A stretch of DNA of 64,000 nucleotides from Crinalium sp049646245 (GTDB lineage: Bacteria; Cyanobacteriota; Cyanobacteriia; Cyanobacteriales; PCC-9333), in assembly GCA_049646245.1 (NCBI GenBank), contig JBARVL010000027.1:62001-126000 (forward strand), in the 5' to 3' direction. Both the position numbers and the translations under genes were made by a program. A model generated the notes under the pieces. The model did no database searches and was not told the origin of the DNA. It saw nothing but the letters and a program-made list of their open reading frames with translations. The stretch's first letter is position 1, and every line of letters starts with the position of its first letter. Positions 25,569 to 40,500 of this stretch are shown one piece after another.

Positions 25569-28500
25569 CTAACGATTCATTTCTAATCTTTGGCGTAAAG
25601 CTTCCAAAACCATTCTCTCTAATTTTGGTTGAATTAACTCCATAAATTCTTGGGCAGAATCTGAAGAACTTGCCCCGCTGAGATGAATATCTCCAAAGCT
25701 AAGATTTAATTCTATTGTAGTATCCCCATTGCCGGACTCTCCGCGTTCACTAGCCAAAGAGGAAGCGCTTCTTTCAAGGCTAGGCGGTAGAACAACTGAC
25801 TTAGGTGCGACGGGAGTGATTGTAACAGTTTCTGCCCTGCTGCCAGAACCCGTTACTAAACCACCTTCGGCAAATTTTTTAGCACTTCCGTTTTCATTTA
25901 AAGCTTCGAGAAAAGCTAGGTTGGGCGCAGTGGCGGCTGCTGTAACGACAAATTCGCCAGGACTGAGTAAGGCGGGAACCTTATCCTCGGTCGGGCCACC
26001 CGCCCCAATAATCAGCCCTCCTTTTGCAAACCCCTGTGGTTTAGAAGTTGGATAGAGCGTTGGTTGAGTGCTTCCTAGAGTTGCCGCTACTGGTGGATAT
26101 TGACCTGGGTAAAGAGCGGGTTGATTACCCCCTGTGTTTGCTGCCACTGGTGCAGTGTTTTGTGGATTACCAAAGAGCTTGCCAGCAAACGGGATATTGG
26201 AAATTCCTTTACCAACAAACTTGATCAAATTCAAAGCCGTTGCAAAAGGTGAAACGAAAGCTTTCACGATTGCTCCTGCAACTGCCCCCAGAATATCAAG
26301 GATCTTGTCTACAACGTCCAGAATTATTTTGAAGGGAGTCAGGAAATGAATTACGGTAAATTTACCTATAGTCATCAACAACTTGATAATTCCGCTAAAA
26401 GCTAAAGAGAGAAGCCATACAGGTGAAAGCACAACCTTGAATAGTAGTTTGCCGATCGCGCCAACTACTTTAATTACGAAAGTCAGCATAGTCACAATCA
26501 CGACTATCGCTGTCGTAATGATTTTTATGGGCAGAAGTATTACCCTGACAAGAGTTTTGATTACAGCAGCCATCGCCATGCCGCCGTTGCCTGCGCCACC
26601 CATTCCAAATAAAGACAGTACGGGTAAAAATGCTTCAAAAAGAGTTTTCGCTAAATCCCCAAGAACAGCGCCAATTTCGTTGAACATTTTGCCGATAGAG
26701 GCAACAACCGCACCAAAATCTTGAGAAGCGCCCTGTACCAACAGGCTAAAAAATAACTTGATTCCCTCTATAACTCCATTGACAATATCTCTTAAACCCA
26801 AGAAATTATTCTTAAACGCCAGGTAAAGCAATCCTACGGCGAGGATGACAGCGCCCAGAATAGGGAGGAGGAACGGGGCTAAAGGTGCAATGAATGCAGC
26901 CCAGGCTGCGGAGATTGCGGCGGACATCGTAGCGAAGGCACTGGAGATAAACGCACAAGCCGTGCTGATTATTCCAGCACTTCCAACACTCGCTGTACTT
27001 GCTGTCAAAGCTCCTTGCACTTGTGTTCTGGTAGCTAGGGCTGAAGCACCACTCACTTGAACATTGGAAGCTGCGATCGCTGCGTTCGCGGGAACGACCA
27101 CAGCCGCTTCTGTTGCCGCAGCCGCAGCCGATGCTGCCGAAGCACTTGTTCGTCCCGTAAGACTAGCAAAAGCGGATTTTGCCATATCCACCATTGACTT
27201 ACCTAAGTCAATGGTGGAGTTGATCGCTTCGGGTATAGCCGTTCCCATCTGAGCAATCCCTTCGACTAGGCTGGTTATCGCAGTAAAGGGAGCCGCAGCC
27301 GCTGGAGAGATTTGCCACAGTGCATCTCTGAGCTTATTTGCTGACTCGGTAGTACCAGAGAAAGCGGTTTTAATTGCTGTGTATCTTTCGGGATTAACAT
27401 TTCGTACCGCAGGAGCCTCACTTCCTGGGGCTTGTGCGCTTCCCGCGATCGCAGTCCGACGATTAATTAACCTGTCACGCCAGCCTGAAAGCCTTGCTGT
27501 AACAGCTTCCCTGCCCGATCTAAACTTGTCTGCTACTCCAGATTCTTCTAAGCGATCGCCGATTGCTGTAGACATAGCCTTAAACTTAACTTTGGCGTTT
27601 TCTGTAATCTCGCTGAATTTTTTGTCGATACCTGTTTCTGTTAACCGACTTTCAATATCAGTCCGAATAGCCGCTGCTTTAGCAACGACCTGAGCGCGAA
27701 GGGCGGCTGCTTTGCCTTGAGCATCTAGCTCCGAGAAGAAGGTGAGAATCTTCCCTCTAGTCGTAGTTAATTTGGCTTGGTATATTTGGGACTCAAGAAC
27801 CTTGTCTTGAAAATTGCGTTGGTGTGCGCTAACTTCCTGTTCGTAAGAACGCATTCGTTCTATGTCAGCTTGCTGAACCTTATTGAAGTCACCGCCTGTC
27901 CTGTTAAGTACTTCTGTTTTAAATTCCTCCATTTTCCTGTAAGCCGATGCGGAAGCCAACTTCTCCGCCATCAAGTCTGCTTCGATTTGCTGGTATCGCA
28001 GAATTGTTTCTGCCCGTGTCTTGGGCATAGAATCCACGATTCCTTGTACCGAGGTATCTTGTGACACTTTGCCCAATGCACTTATCGCTTGAGTAGGAAT
28101 AACTGGAGGTTCTTCTACCCTTCGGTTAACAGGCGTAGCAACAGCCTCAACTACGTTGTCAGCTATAGTCGCTTCAATCGTGGCAGGCATCAAGGCAGGC
28201 ATAGTGTTTTTGATTGGCAGTACTTCCCTGACTTGAGGTAAAACCCTTGATACGGGAAGCGGCTCGGTTCTTTCAACAGGTGGGGTAACGACCGGAGTTG
28301 GAATGCCAAGGCTAACAGCATTTCGTCGCCCCATACTCATGTTTGCCTGCATCGCCCGAACACTTAAATCTTGGAATTGGTTTGAGTTGGGAGACGACAC
28401 CCCAGCCATCAATTGTGGGGTTGCTTGAATTTTAGGAACAGGAATAGGTGAAGGAACGGGAACGGGAATAGAGGCGGGAATAGGCGAAGAAATCGCTTCA

Positions 28501-31500
28501 GTTGGTTTTTGCTTAGATCCCACATTCTTGATTTTGTCGAAAACTCTACCGAAGAACCCTTTTTTTGCGGGAGTTTCGGCAACTGGTTCTGGAACAGGCG
28601 GGGCGATCGCTTGTTCGACTACGGGAGGCGGAGTCGTTTTCGCTCTACCAAAAAATCTCTTTTTCGCAGGAGCTTCGGCAACTGGTTCTGGAACAGCCAG
28701 CATAATTGCTTGTTCGACTACGGGTGGTGGGGTGAATTTCGGTTGTTGAACTACTACGGGTTGAACTGATGTAGGAGATTCAAGTGCTTGTTCAAGTACC
28801 GGAATCTCGGAAATTCCAGAAAGATCTTCTCCTAAGCCTGGTTCAATGACAGCTTGCTTCTTATTTCTTCTGAGTCTTTGAAACAACCCTTTTCTTCGAG
28901 ATTCTGCGGGTGCTTCTCCGTCTGGCGAAGTAATAGCATCAGCCCCAGGGGTAGCAACAATTGCTCCTTCAGTTACTGACTCTACTTCCCCTCTGCGCCT
29001 TCTGATTTTCGGGAGTTTTGAGACAATCGAGTCAATCAATTCTGCAAATTTTGTCCAGTCAGGCATGACAGAACTAATTAGTTCAGCCAAGGTAGTACTA
29101 ATACCGCCGATTCCCAGCCTGAAGTCTTCGATCTTGGCTATCAGCCCTTCCATTAAATCTTTAGGAGCGCCAAATACTTTATGTAGTACCTGCCCAATGC
29201 CTTCTAGAACGCCTTCTAGAACCTTCAGCGCTCCCATTAGAACGCCTTCTATGTTTCCAGCTATGTCAAAAATCCAATCCTTCAAGGCTCCAAAAGCAGT
29301 AGCCGCACCAATCTTGATCAGGTCAAAGTCTAAGGTTTGAATACCCGTAGCCATTAAGCCAAGACCTTCTTTGACCTCAATTACCATGTCTCGCGTATCG
29401 ACAAAGGCTTGCCAGATAGACTTAGCGATGTCTCCGACACCCTCAAGTATGGTTCTGATGCCAAGGAAGTTTTGCTGAATGGCGAAAGCAGCTAGGGCGA
29501 TACCGATCGCAATCAATAACACAGGACTAATTGAAGAAATAGCGAATACGCCGAAAATAACCGCACTGTAGGCAGCACTAGCAAAGCCCTGGATAATGCT
29601 GCCGAGAGCCGCCCCTCCGACTTGAGCTACTTTTACGAAAGCGTTGCCCAATCCATTTAAATCAAACTTAGAAATTGCTTCGGCGGCTTCTCCGATAAAC
29701 GTACCTGCGGCATCGAGCAACTGAGTAAATCCGTATTTGATTTGCTGTCCGCTAGGTAGGAAAACTCCCATGATTCCCCTGCCCTTGGTTCGCTGTAACA
29801 GCGCCCATCGACTTGTCCACGTCCTGTTAGTTCGCTTGGCAAGTAACCTTGTATCCTTAATTAGTCTTTCAACGCCATCAGGACTAATTCCAACGCTTAA
29901 AAGCATTTTCCGCTTGTCGTCGGAAAGTTGTACAGGCATTTTTTCCTGCATCGCCATCACAATATCGTTAATAGCGATTTTTGCCGTTACAATTTGATTT
30001 GTTTCTTTTGCTGGAACTACTCCAGGTTTATCCCCTCCAAACAAACCTCCAAACAAACCTTTACCTTCCTTTTTTTCTCCCGCCCCATCTCCTTGTGTCT
30101 TTTTCTGTATTTCAGATTCTGCGTCAGCAATTTGTTTCCCTAAATCTTCTAACCTTGTTTGTGCGTTAGATAGAAAAGCCTTGTTGTCATTAGCGTATTC
30201 CGCTCCCTCTGCGCCTAGTAAGTCACCGCCGCCATTAAATGGAGCAAGCATTTCTCTTACAGCATCTGCTTGTTCTTTCAGATCGCCAGTCTTGCCCAAC
30301 ATAGCTCCTCCGACAGTACCAGCCGCAGAATAAAGTCGGGATTTTTTAGCCGCTACGTTTGTCGCTGTGACTTGATCCTTAAGGAATCCCCCACTAGCTA
30401 AATTGTTCTCAGGATTGATTAGATTACCGTATTGCCCTGGCGTTAATTGCCCTCCAGTACTGGAAGCGATTAATTCTAATTCTTTGAATGCAGCTTGGTT
30501 CCCACTTTTTTGAGCTACTGCGATCGCGCTATTAAGTTCTTTACTGAAATCGAGAATGACAGGATCTAGCTCAGTTTTTTCAGGCTTGTTTCCGCCGCCG
30601 AACCACCCACTCATTCCAGACTCTCTAAAATTATCTACTGCGGTAAGTGAGCCTCCAGTTTTTTCGTCGATCCAGTTGCTTATTCCTCCGAAGAATCCAG
30701 TTCGCTCAATCTTGATGCCTTGCTTAGTCTGAATTTTTTCGTCCTTAGCGATCGCGGTTAGTTTGTTCGCCGTAAGTTTTGACTTAACCAAGATAGCCTT
30801 GAGTACCCCAGAGGTATCGCCTTCTTCCATGACTGTGACAAAACGCTCTTGGGAAGCAAGCAAAGTTCCAAAATGAGTGTCTAAAGTTTCATTGAGTTCT
30901 TTGTTTGGATCGGCTTTAAAGCGGTCAAGAAACTGGCTGAAGAAATTACCTGGCGCTGGTTCAGGGGTAGCAGATGTTTTTGGTTTGTCTGTAGGTACGA
31001 CTGGGGGGCTAGATGGTGGGAGGGTAGCTAATTCTTTGTTTAGGGCAACATAAGCATCATTGATGGCAATTTTTGTGGACAACTGTTCTTTGTCTTTTCC
31101 CATACCAGATGGCATCTTGTCGCTTTTCACCCAACGCTCTCCGAGTGATTTAAGCTTGGTTTCAATTTCTGTTGCTTTGGCAGTAGACGCTGTTATTGCT
31201 GCCGCCTTTGCATCTGCGAAATTAGGTACTGAAGGCAAAGCTACCGAAGATCCGGCTACCCCCGCCACAGGCATTGACTTACTTAACTCAGCTTTTTTGG
31301 AAAGGTAGCGATCCTTGAAAGTACCGAACCACTCTTTGCCTGACTGCTTAACAGTTTCTGCACCTGTCGATACAGGAACAGTGCCTGGAGCTACTGACGA
31401 CTCTGCTACGGGAGCCACTTTACTTAACTCGGCTTTTTTGGAAAGGTAGCGATCTTTGAAAGTACCAAACCATTCTTTACCTGACGGCTTGACTGCTTGA

Positions 31501-34500
31501 GTTAAGGGTAGTTGCTCCTGGGTTTTAACAGATTCCACCCCTACTGATACTGGGACAAGGTTTGGAGTTGCCGATGATTTTGGTATAGGAATCAGTTCAT
31601 TCGACTCAATTTTTTGAGGAATCCCGCTAGATTGTACGGACTGAACTTCGGGAGCGGTAGTCGCTGTGTCCAAGACTTTGTTTTGGATTTGAGGGCGACT
31701 TACAAGATTAGTAAACCAATTACCTATACCTCCGTTATCTATTGATTCTTTCAGCCGAGATGCCATTCCAGGCAATTGCTCCGAAATGGCTTTTGAAGAC
31801 GCTGCGGATAAATTGTCAAAGAAGCCTTGCGTTTTTTCGCTGACGACAGAGATAGCATCTCTTTCTGGATTTTCGGCATTTTTTTGTTCTGTGTCAGCCA
31901 ATAACTTGAACTGGGAACTCAGTGCTTCAAAGGTGTCGTCCTTCTGCTGAAATTTGTCAGGAAGTTTCGACCATGCTTCAGCACCTGCCGCAATAGGTGC
32001 TGCACCCTCACTCAACGAAGTTGAGAATAATCTTGTACCCATTGCTACCGATTTACTCAATAAGCCTTTTAGTCCTCCCTGCTCTTCACCAAGCTCTTGA
32101 TCTAAACTAAGCTGCTCCCTGAATTGGTAAGAGAGCATATCCATCGCCTGATCCCTGGGCTGTAGTCGCTCAGGGATATTAGTCCAGTCATCCGCACTTT
32201 TTTCTACGCTGGCTGTCTTTACTGCGTAAGGAATCTCGGTAGGGGTTAGTGCCGTAACTGCCGACGAAGACATTGATGAAACATTGCCCAAGAAAGCTTT
32301 CGCACCGCTTAAAGTACTTCCAGTCTCGTCGGCAGTCTTTTGCTTTAAGCTATCTAATGTCCCAAGCCAGTTATCTACTTTTTCATTGCCTATTGATTCC
32401 TTTAAATGAGCTATGGTTGCAGGCAATTGCTCCGAAATGGCTCTTGAAGACATTGAAGATACGTTGTCGAAGAAGTCTCTTGCTTTTCCACCAGCTAGAG
32501 AAATAGTACTTGTTTCTGGGTTCTCAGCATTCTTTTGCTCCATATCAGCCAATAGCTTAAACTGAGCGTTTAATGTGTCAAAGGTTTCATCTTTGAGTTG
32601 AGGCTTTGTAGAAACTTCGCCTATATCTTCGCTTGACAAAGTTGAAAGTAGGCTTGCACCCATCGCTATTGATTTATTTAAGAACCCCTTTAGACCACCT
32701 TCCTTTTTTTCGCCAAGCTCTTGATCTAAATTAAGTTGCTCCCTGAATTGGTAAGAGAGCATATCCATAGTTTGATCTCTAGGCTGTAACCGTTCAGGGA
32801 GATTAGTCCAGTCGTCCGCACTTTTTTCTACACTGGCTACCTTAGTAGCGTAAGGAATTTCAGGTGTGGCTACGGCATTAGCCACACCTGAAGACATTGA
32901 TGAGACATTGTTTAAAAAGTCTCTCGCACCCCTGCCAGCTTGACTTAAGAAACCCGTTTCTTCGCTAACGGCACTTTGCTGCAAGTCGTCCAATACCCTG
33001 AACTGAGCCGCTAGTGTTTCTAGAAGCTCGTCATTAGATTTGTCTACAACAGGCGTTTTCGGCTCTTTTTTCGCAAAAATTGATAGCAGATTTCCAACCA
33101 TCCCTTTCGCAGAGTCACCAACTTGAGCGGTGAAACTGTTTTTGGGCATAGGTGCTAGCTCTTGCTCTAATTTGCTTAATTCTTCAAATTGAGCCGTCAA
33201 TATTGTTAGAGCTTCATTCTTGGGCTGAAAATGTTCGGGAATTTTACTCCAGCTTTCAGGAACTACTTCCGGTACTTTGGGTTCATCGGTTGCTAATTCA
33301 CCAGGCAATTTCTTCCCCGATGCCGACACTAGATCGCCAAACAAATCTCGCGCACTACTAATGATTTTTGTACTTAGCCATTCTTCATCAGCAGTTTTTT
33401 GCTGCTGATCGGTTATTAGCGCCATTTGAGCAGTTAGTGTATCTAGAACCTCATTCTTGGGTTGGAATCGTTCTGGGAAATTGGTTTGCCAACTATCTGA
33501 GCCTGTACTTATCACTGGGGCTGCGATCGCCGCTTCCGCAGATGTTCCTACTACACCTGGGAGTGTTCGAGAAATCGCTAGGGCTGCGTCATCGAATAGA
33601 GTCCTTGCCCCCGCCCCAGTTTGAGATGCGATTGCTGTTACCTGGGCAAGCCTGTCTTCTTTTTCGCCGGAAGCGCCAACCTGTTGATCAACACGTTGAT
33701 CGGCAACCGAATTGACTAATGCTTCTTGACCTTGCTCAATCCCCTGAGTAAATTCAGCCCATGTTTGAGCAACTTCACTCGCAGGGCTGCCTAGTTTATC
33801 GGACATTACCGCACCTAAGTCGGCCGTCGGCGATCGCAGTGAATTAAGAGAACCTTTAATATTTTCTACAGCACCTTGCCAAGCTAGGGGAATCTTGATA
33901 GTGGGCGAGTGGTTGAGAGCGTCTATACTCTCTTTGCCAGCGGTTTCTGCCGCAGTTGGAATTTTATCAATACTCTTGCCGATGTCTGTGGAGGCAGCGC
34001 TCCAACTATCTGCTACTTTTTCTGCTGGAACCGAAGCTTTTTTAGATGGATGGAAAATGCCTGTAATACTATCGCTGATTTTGCTGAAGATTTTACCGAT
34101 TGGAGAATTGAGAAGGTAGGCAACAAAGTTACTCCATGCTTCCTTGAGGTTTAAGATTGCTAGTGCTGTTTTTTCTTGAATCCCGAATAGGTTTTTCGTC
34201 CAGACAACATAGAAGATTCCGAACGCGGCTGCAACTGCAATACCTATGCCACTAAGCATGGTAGCCGTAAGTCCTATTTTCCCTAGTCCTTTTATTATTG
34301 CTGGGACAATTTCGGTACTGAAGTCACCCATTACGCCAACGAACGTTGTTGCCATAAGTAAAGGTTGAACAAAGTCAGGTAATTCAAACCCTACTAACCC
34401 AGCCAAATCGTTTGCAACATTGGCGTACATAGAAACATAAGCAAGTTTGCCAACTACGTTTCCACCTACCCGTCCGGCAGTTTTAGCTACCGGACTAGCC

Positions 34501-37500
34501 GCACCTGCTAGCATCTTACTGAGTTTGCCGACAGCTAATGCCGCAATCATTGCGCCACCAATCGCAGTTGCAAATTTAAGCAACCCACTCAGATATTCTT
34601 TTATCCCTTCAACAGCGCCTTCCCAGGCAATCGGGATTTGGACTGTCGGCGAGTGGTTTAGAGCGTTGATTAGACCTATACCTGCATCTATACCATGCTG
34701 GACGATGGGGAATAAGGTGGGCCCAAATTGGTCAGAGAAGCCTTGCCATGCCATTTTTACGCGGTCAACTGATGCTGAGATCGCGTTACTAGCTAATTCA
34801 AATGGATATGCGATCGCTTTACCTAAAGGCGCGAGAGGGGCAAGGACTTCTCCAAGCCAATTAGTTAACGGCTGGAACATTGGTTTGATTTTTTCAAACG
34901 CCTCACCCATTCCTGTTAGCCAAGAAGGAGTTCCTTCACCTATCGCGCTGCCTGTTTGGTTGAACCAATTACCGATCCAACTAAAACCCTCAGAAACTCT
35001 GGTAAAGAATGCAGAGATTAGATCCGTACCAAATATTTGTTTGATAATCCAGTTGACTAGCAGCAAGGTACTAACAACCATAGTTAAGGGTACGATGACT
35101 GGGAAAAACGCTCCAGCGAGTAATGAGCCTACTCCAGTTAAGACGGATATCAGCGCTCCACCAGTTGTTGTCACAGCCCCCAGGGTAGAAACGAGGGCGG
35201 TAAAGATTGGTGTTCCCAGTCCAACAATCGCACCTACTAAAGTAAATAATTCTGTAAATTTATAGAGCGACTGGGAAGTTTTCTCGTCAACCATCCCCAT
35301 TGTGGTCAAGGACGATACTACTGTCTGAGAAGCGAACCCGACCGCAGTTACAGCACCACCGATCGCAAAGCCAGCCTTGCCGACACTTCCAATAGCAGAG
35401 CCGACGTGCCGCACAGAAGCACTGATTCGACTCAAAGTGCCACCAACCGTGTTTGCCGTGCGTTGAGAATCTTCGGCGACTACAGCAGCTACATGATTGC
35501 TTTCATGTACGGCAGCTTCGGCTGCGTGGTGAGTAGCTTCAGCGACTACAGTAGCTACGTGATTGCTTTCGTGTACAGCAGCTTCGGCTGCCTGATGAGC
35601 AGTAGTAGTGACTACGTTGCCAGCCTCGTGAGCGGCTGTAGCGATTTGCTCTAAACTACCCTCTACTCGTTCAGCAGCATGAGCATAATGTCTTGGGATC
35701 TCAACGGTTGGCCCTGGACTGGCTTGAGCTATGTTGCCAAGAATTTTACGTCCGGTACGATACGATCTCCGTATCATGTCTTTGAACGTCCGCCCTGTAA
35801 TTTCCTGCCCCGCCTCATCCCAGGCAGTCTCAGCCCGTGCAGCCGAATCAAGGAAATAAGTCCCGACCTTTTGGGTCATCCTTTTGGCTGCGTTCTGAGT
35901 TGCTATAAACCCGCCTGAAATAAGCGGAGTAACCTCGCTTTCAACGACGACTCTCTTGTTGCCGGACTCAGGTGCATAGCTCCCGCCCTGAAGCATAGGA
36001 GTGTAGTTATCTACATCAACTGTGCGATTAACTATGGTTCTTGTTGGCGCTGTGGCAAACGCCTGAGACTGCATAGCAGTTCCAGTAGACGTAAGCTTTT
36101 CTCTCAACCCTTCAATAATCCCCTTGAATGAATTTTCAAATTTACCCATTGGCAAGGCAGCGGTTTCGTCGATTCGACGCTGCCTCTCAATCACTGGAAC
36201 AAGTTCGCGCTCTCTTTCGGTTGGCACTTGATGCGATCTTTCCGTCTCTGTTAAAAAGTTTTGATGTTCTGTTGCCGCCTCCGCCGAAAGCCCTTGGGTT
36301 ATAGCCTCACGCTGTCTTGGGGCTACGGATAGTTGTTGTTGTAGCGCCCCTATTTGTGCCACGATTTCAGGAGTTGGAACCTCTCTTCGGCGCTGGGAAA
36401 TCTCTTGTCCTAATTGACTTATCCGATTGTCATGTTCAACTATCGCTGGTTGCTGACGAAGAATTGCCTCGCGCTCAGATCGAGCCGTAGTTAGTTCTCT
36501 TTCCAGAGCCTCAATCCTTACCCTGGATTGAGCAGTTTGGCGTTGAACTTTTAATTGCTCAACTTCTTGACTTGACCGAGAAATACGTTCTTCAGTAGCA
36601 GCTAGTGGAAGAAGAGAGTTCCTGTTTAATTCAAAGCGTGATCGAGGGGTTGAATTGAACGGTTGAGGTCTTTGAAGTTGTGGCGCACGTCCCAGCTTCC
36701 TACTCACAAAGCCAACAAGCTTGGTTCCGACTCCAAGAAGTGAACTCCATAACTGTTTTAATAATCCGCCTAATTTACCGAGAGCGTCACCAGTAATTGC
36801 AGATATTCTAGTAGAAGCTTCTCCAATGAAGCTTACAACGCTTAGAATAGCCCCAAGCAGCCTTCCTTGTATGTTGTTTGCAATGTCTTGACGTGCTGCC
36901 TCTAGTACCGTCGCCTCGTTCGCAAAATTCTCTTGGGCGCTTTCCCCAAGCTTCCGCAGCTTGTTAACCCACTTGCCGTCAGCCAGTTTAGACAATAAAG
37001 GAATCTGAGCTAGTACCAGCCTATGTTTTAAAAATGTTTCAATATCTTTAACTGTAGGTAATCCAACTCGGTTGATCGCATTGTTTACTCCCGTCAACAT
37101 CCCCGCAGCCATGTTTCCGAGTCCGAGGCTTAAGCGACTAAGAGTTTTGTAAAATGCGGGGCCGATTATCAAAATAGCTCCCTTGGCTGCGAATTTAAGA
37201 GAGGTGAGTGTCATCCGCTTCAAGATCTCTACGATATCTCCAAACACTGCTTCAATGGCATCAGGAAGCTGTCTAGCAAAATAAAAACTTAGTGGTGCGA
37301 CAGCAGCAACCGAGTAATTACCCGCCTGAATTAATTTGTCTAACTCGCTTGTGCTGACATGAAGTGTATTGGCAAATACCTGTAAGACCTCTCCGTATTT
37401 TTCTTCTTCTTGGGAAAGTTCTAGCAGCTTTCTAATTGCCCCAGGGATATCGTTAGACGTAACATCGGTCAACGCATTAATCAGTGCGCTTGGTGCGGTG

Positions 37501-40500
37501 TTGAGTGTTAAACTCAGTACCCTCATGTGTTCTTCAAATAGCCGCGTTGCGTGTTCCACGTCCCCGCCAGCTAAATTCAGCATCTTTTCTTTTCTGCCTA
37601 CTTTGTCAGTAGTCTCGTACAAGTCTTTGCGCCTAGCACCACCAATGGAAAGGGTTTCGCCAAAAGCTATCATTGCGTTTTCAAAATCATTAGCACCAGT
37701 CATTACCGACTCCACTGATGTTCTTAGCCCTTCTGTGGATGGGTGCAAGAAAGCTTTGATAATGGTGTCAGGATCTGTAGCAACTTGATTAAGTCTTAAC
37801 CTGCTAGTAAATCTTGCTTGAAACTGTTCGACATCTTTTAGCCCAACATTTTGCATCATTGCTGGAAGGCTAGACTCACTCGCTGCCGTAAATTCATTTT
37901 TGGCAGCAATTCCATGTCTTACCCCAGGTAGTGAAGTGACGAAAGCAGGGGTTGCCGCGATCGCTGACTTAGCCGGATCGATAACACGAGATTTGATTGC
38001 TGAGATTGCAGGAGAAAATATTTTGTCGCTAGCAAAAGTAACCGCAGCTTTGGCGACAAGATTACTGTCAAGGAATTTATTTACCCGTTCACGAATCCCG
38101 TTGCTGACGGACGTAAAGAATTCACTAATGCCTAAGAAAAACATTTGAATTTTGGCAGAAATGATATCTATTGCCCCAGTAGGCTGATATTTATTACTAC
38201 CCAAATTCTTAAGCAAGCTTCTAACTTCAGCCGTATTTTCAAGACCCATTAGTCCCCTAATAGCCTCAAGGTTTTCGGGCGTGTTTAGTCTTCTGTTGAA
38301 CTCCCCAAATTCAATGTATGAGGCGAATGCGCTATCTAGCTTTGTTTCTCGCAGCCTTGGGAGCATATCCGTTAACTTGCTCTTGGATAAGCCGCCAGTT
38401 TCTAGAATTTTTTCTAATTCTTTAGTTTGATCACTGTTGAAATTATCATGCCACTGTCCTTTCTGGAAAAAATCGGTAATTGCTGTTCTGTATATTTCAT
38501 CTACTGGAAGCCGCCTTACATTTCCATTTGAATCTGTGTCGGTTCGTGAACTTAAACGCCCTTTCATCTCCCTGATCTTTGAGAAGTTGACTCCAGCAAC
38601 GCCCTCAATACCTGCTGTCAGGCGAGTTAACTCACCTGATTCCAAATCGCGCTTCATTTTTCCAGTTTCCAAGAAGTGCTGGAACAATTGGTTAAATTCG
38701 GAATCTTCACCCCCTACCGCCCGAACAAAATTTGCGTAGGTCATTCCACGCTCTTTTAAAACTGTCTGCAAGCCTGCTCTGCGTCTACGCTCTCTTCCTT
38801 GGAGAGCGGCTAATTTGGTTGCCGCTTCTTCGCGTTCCTTGATCATCTGATCTCCGACCCAGGCTTGACGCTCTTGTTCGTACCGATAGCTACTTATTAA
38901 ATCTGTTAGCCCCATTGCTTTAATAGGCGCACTCAGGACAGAAGTTATTGCCTTGAGCGCCTTTGCTTTTGGACTTCTCTGGTCAGCCATTAGAGAGGAC
39001 GCGGAAAACTCTTGAGCGAAATCTACCTCAGTGTAATCAGCTATACCGGAACCTGTCGCTCGTAATTGCAAGTTTTCAAAAACTTGTTCGTATGGGCTTT
39101 TTGTGTTACCGCCACCGCTTGTAGAAATATTGTTGGAAAGAATACTTTCTAACTCACCAGGCTTTACTCCAAGCTGTTCATGCAGCGCCCCTTCCTTGAG
39201 AGCTACTCCACGAAAACGTGCTTGATTCACCAAGCTTTGTAAGTGTCTTTGACGTACTTCTCTAAGCTCATTTAGTTGTTTTAGGTTGAGAGTCGGATCT
39301 TCTAGCAAGTCCCCAGATATGGAAGCTTCAGAATATAGCTGTTTTAGCAATGTTTCTAAATCTGCACGTTTGATCTCGTGTCTCTGTAATAGCTCGGTCG
39401 TCGCTTCATCTTCGAGCGCGTAACCCTCCTTGAGGATTTTTACCAATGCTGCAATTCGAGGAATGCTGGCAGCATCGAAATGCTTAACTCCCTTGCCTTT
39501 CAGCCATGCCTGTGTGTCATCTCCTATGTCGTCAACAAGCCCCAATTGTGTTGCCACAAGCTCAGGACTATTATTTTTCAGCTTTGCCTCAAGGAAAGTT
39601 TTGACTGCTTCATCATTTGTCGCCCCAGACTTCGCCTTTATCTTGTCCCATATACCGTTAGCAGTATTTTCGGATTTGAGGTTCGTGAAATGCCTATTTT
39701 TTAGCCGTGAGATAATTTTCGCGGCAGATTGTTGACTAACAGCCTTTCTTTCTTCCTTGACTAACGCTTCCGTAATCTGAGGATCTATCTTGGACTTAGC
39801 CATTAAAAGCTGTCCTAAGTGGCGTTCATCATAAATGTCACCAGTTAGAGTAGCTCTACGTAAAGCACCAACGATCTCATGCAAACTATCACCCTTAGCT
39901 TCAGCCGCTCTAATTAATTCTTTTGCGATGAGATTAGGGTTAGTCGTACTGTGAGCAAACTGTTCGATTTGTTGCGCTATCTCCCCATTGCTGTTTCGCA
40001 CAGAACTTAGCACTGATGTAAGCTGCTTAATTTGAGAGCTACTCTGGGGATCTTGCAGTAACTTCATGATTTCGTCTTCGGCTGTTATTTCTGACTTATT
40101 TCCTGGAATGTCAGGTAAACCTTCTTCTGAAAGCCAGTATGCAAAATTATTGTCTTTTGAATCAAAGCCAAACGAATCTAAAGCTCGACTGTTTAACTGA
40201 CTTCTCTGTGACTGAATTCGTGCTTGCTGCGATGGAATAAGCTCAGATTGAATACGCCTAATTTCATTCAACCCTTGCCCAATGGGTGATTTATCAATAA
40301 CTGTGCCAAGTCCTCGGATAATGGCATCACCTGCGTAAAGTAAAGATGCTTGGAATTTTCCAAATCTACCCTTTTCTGACAGCTTTTTAGCTTGCTTTTG
40401 CAATGCTGTTTCAACGGGAATTTCGACTTGATCTAATTCTTTAAAGACTGGGCCTTCCTCTACGAAAGCTAGAAACTGTCGATCAAGAATTTTTTGTATG

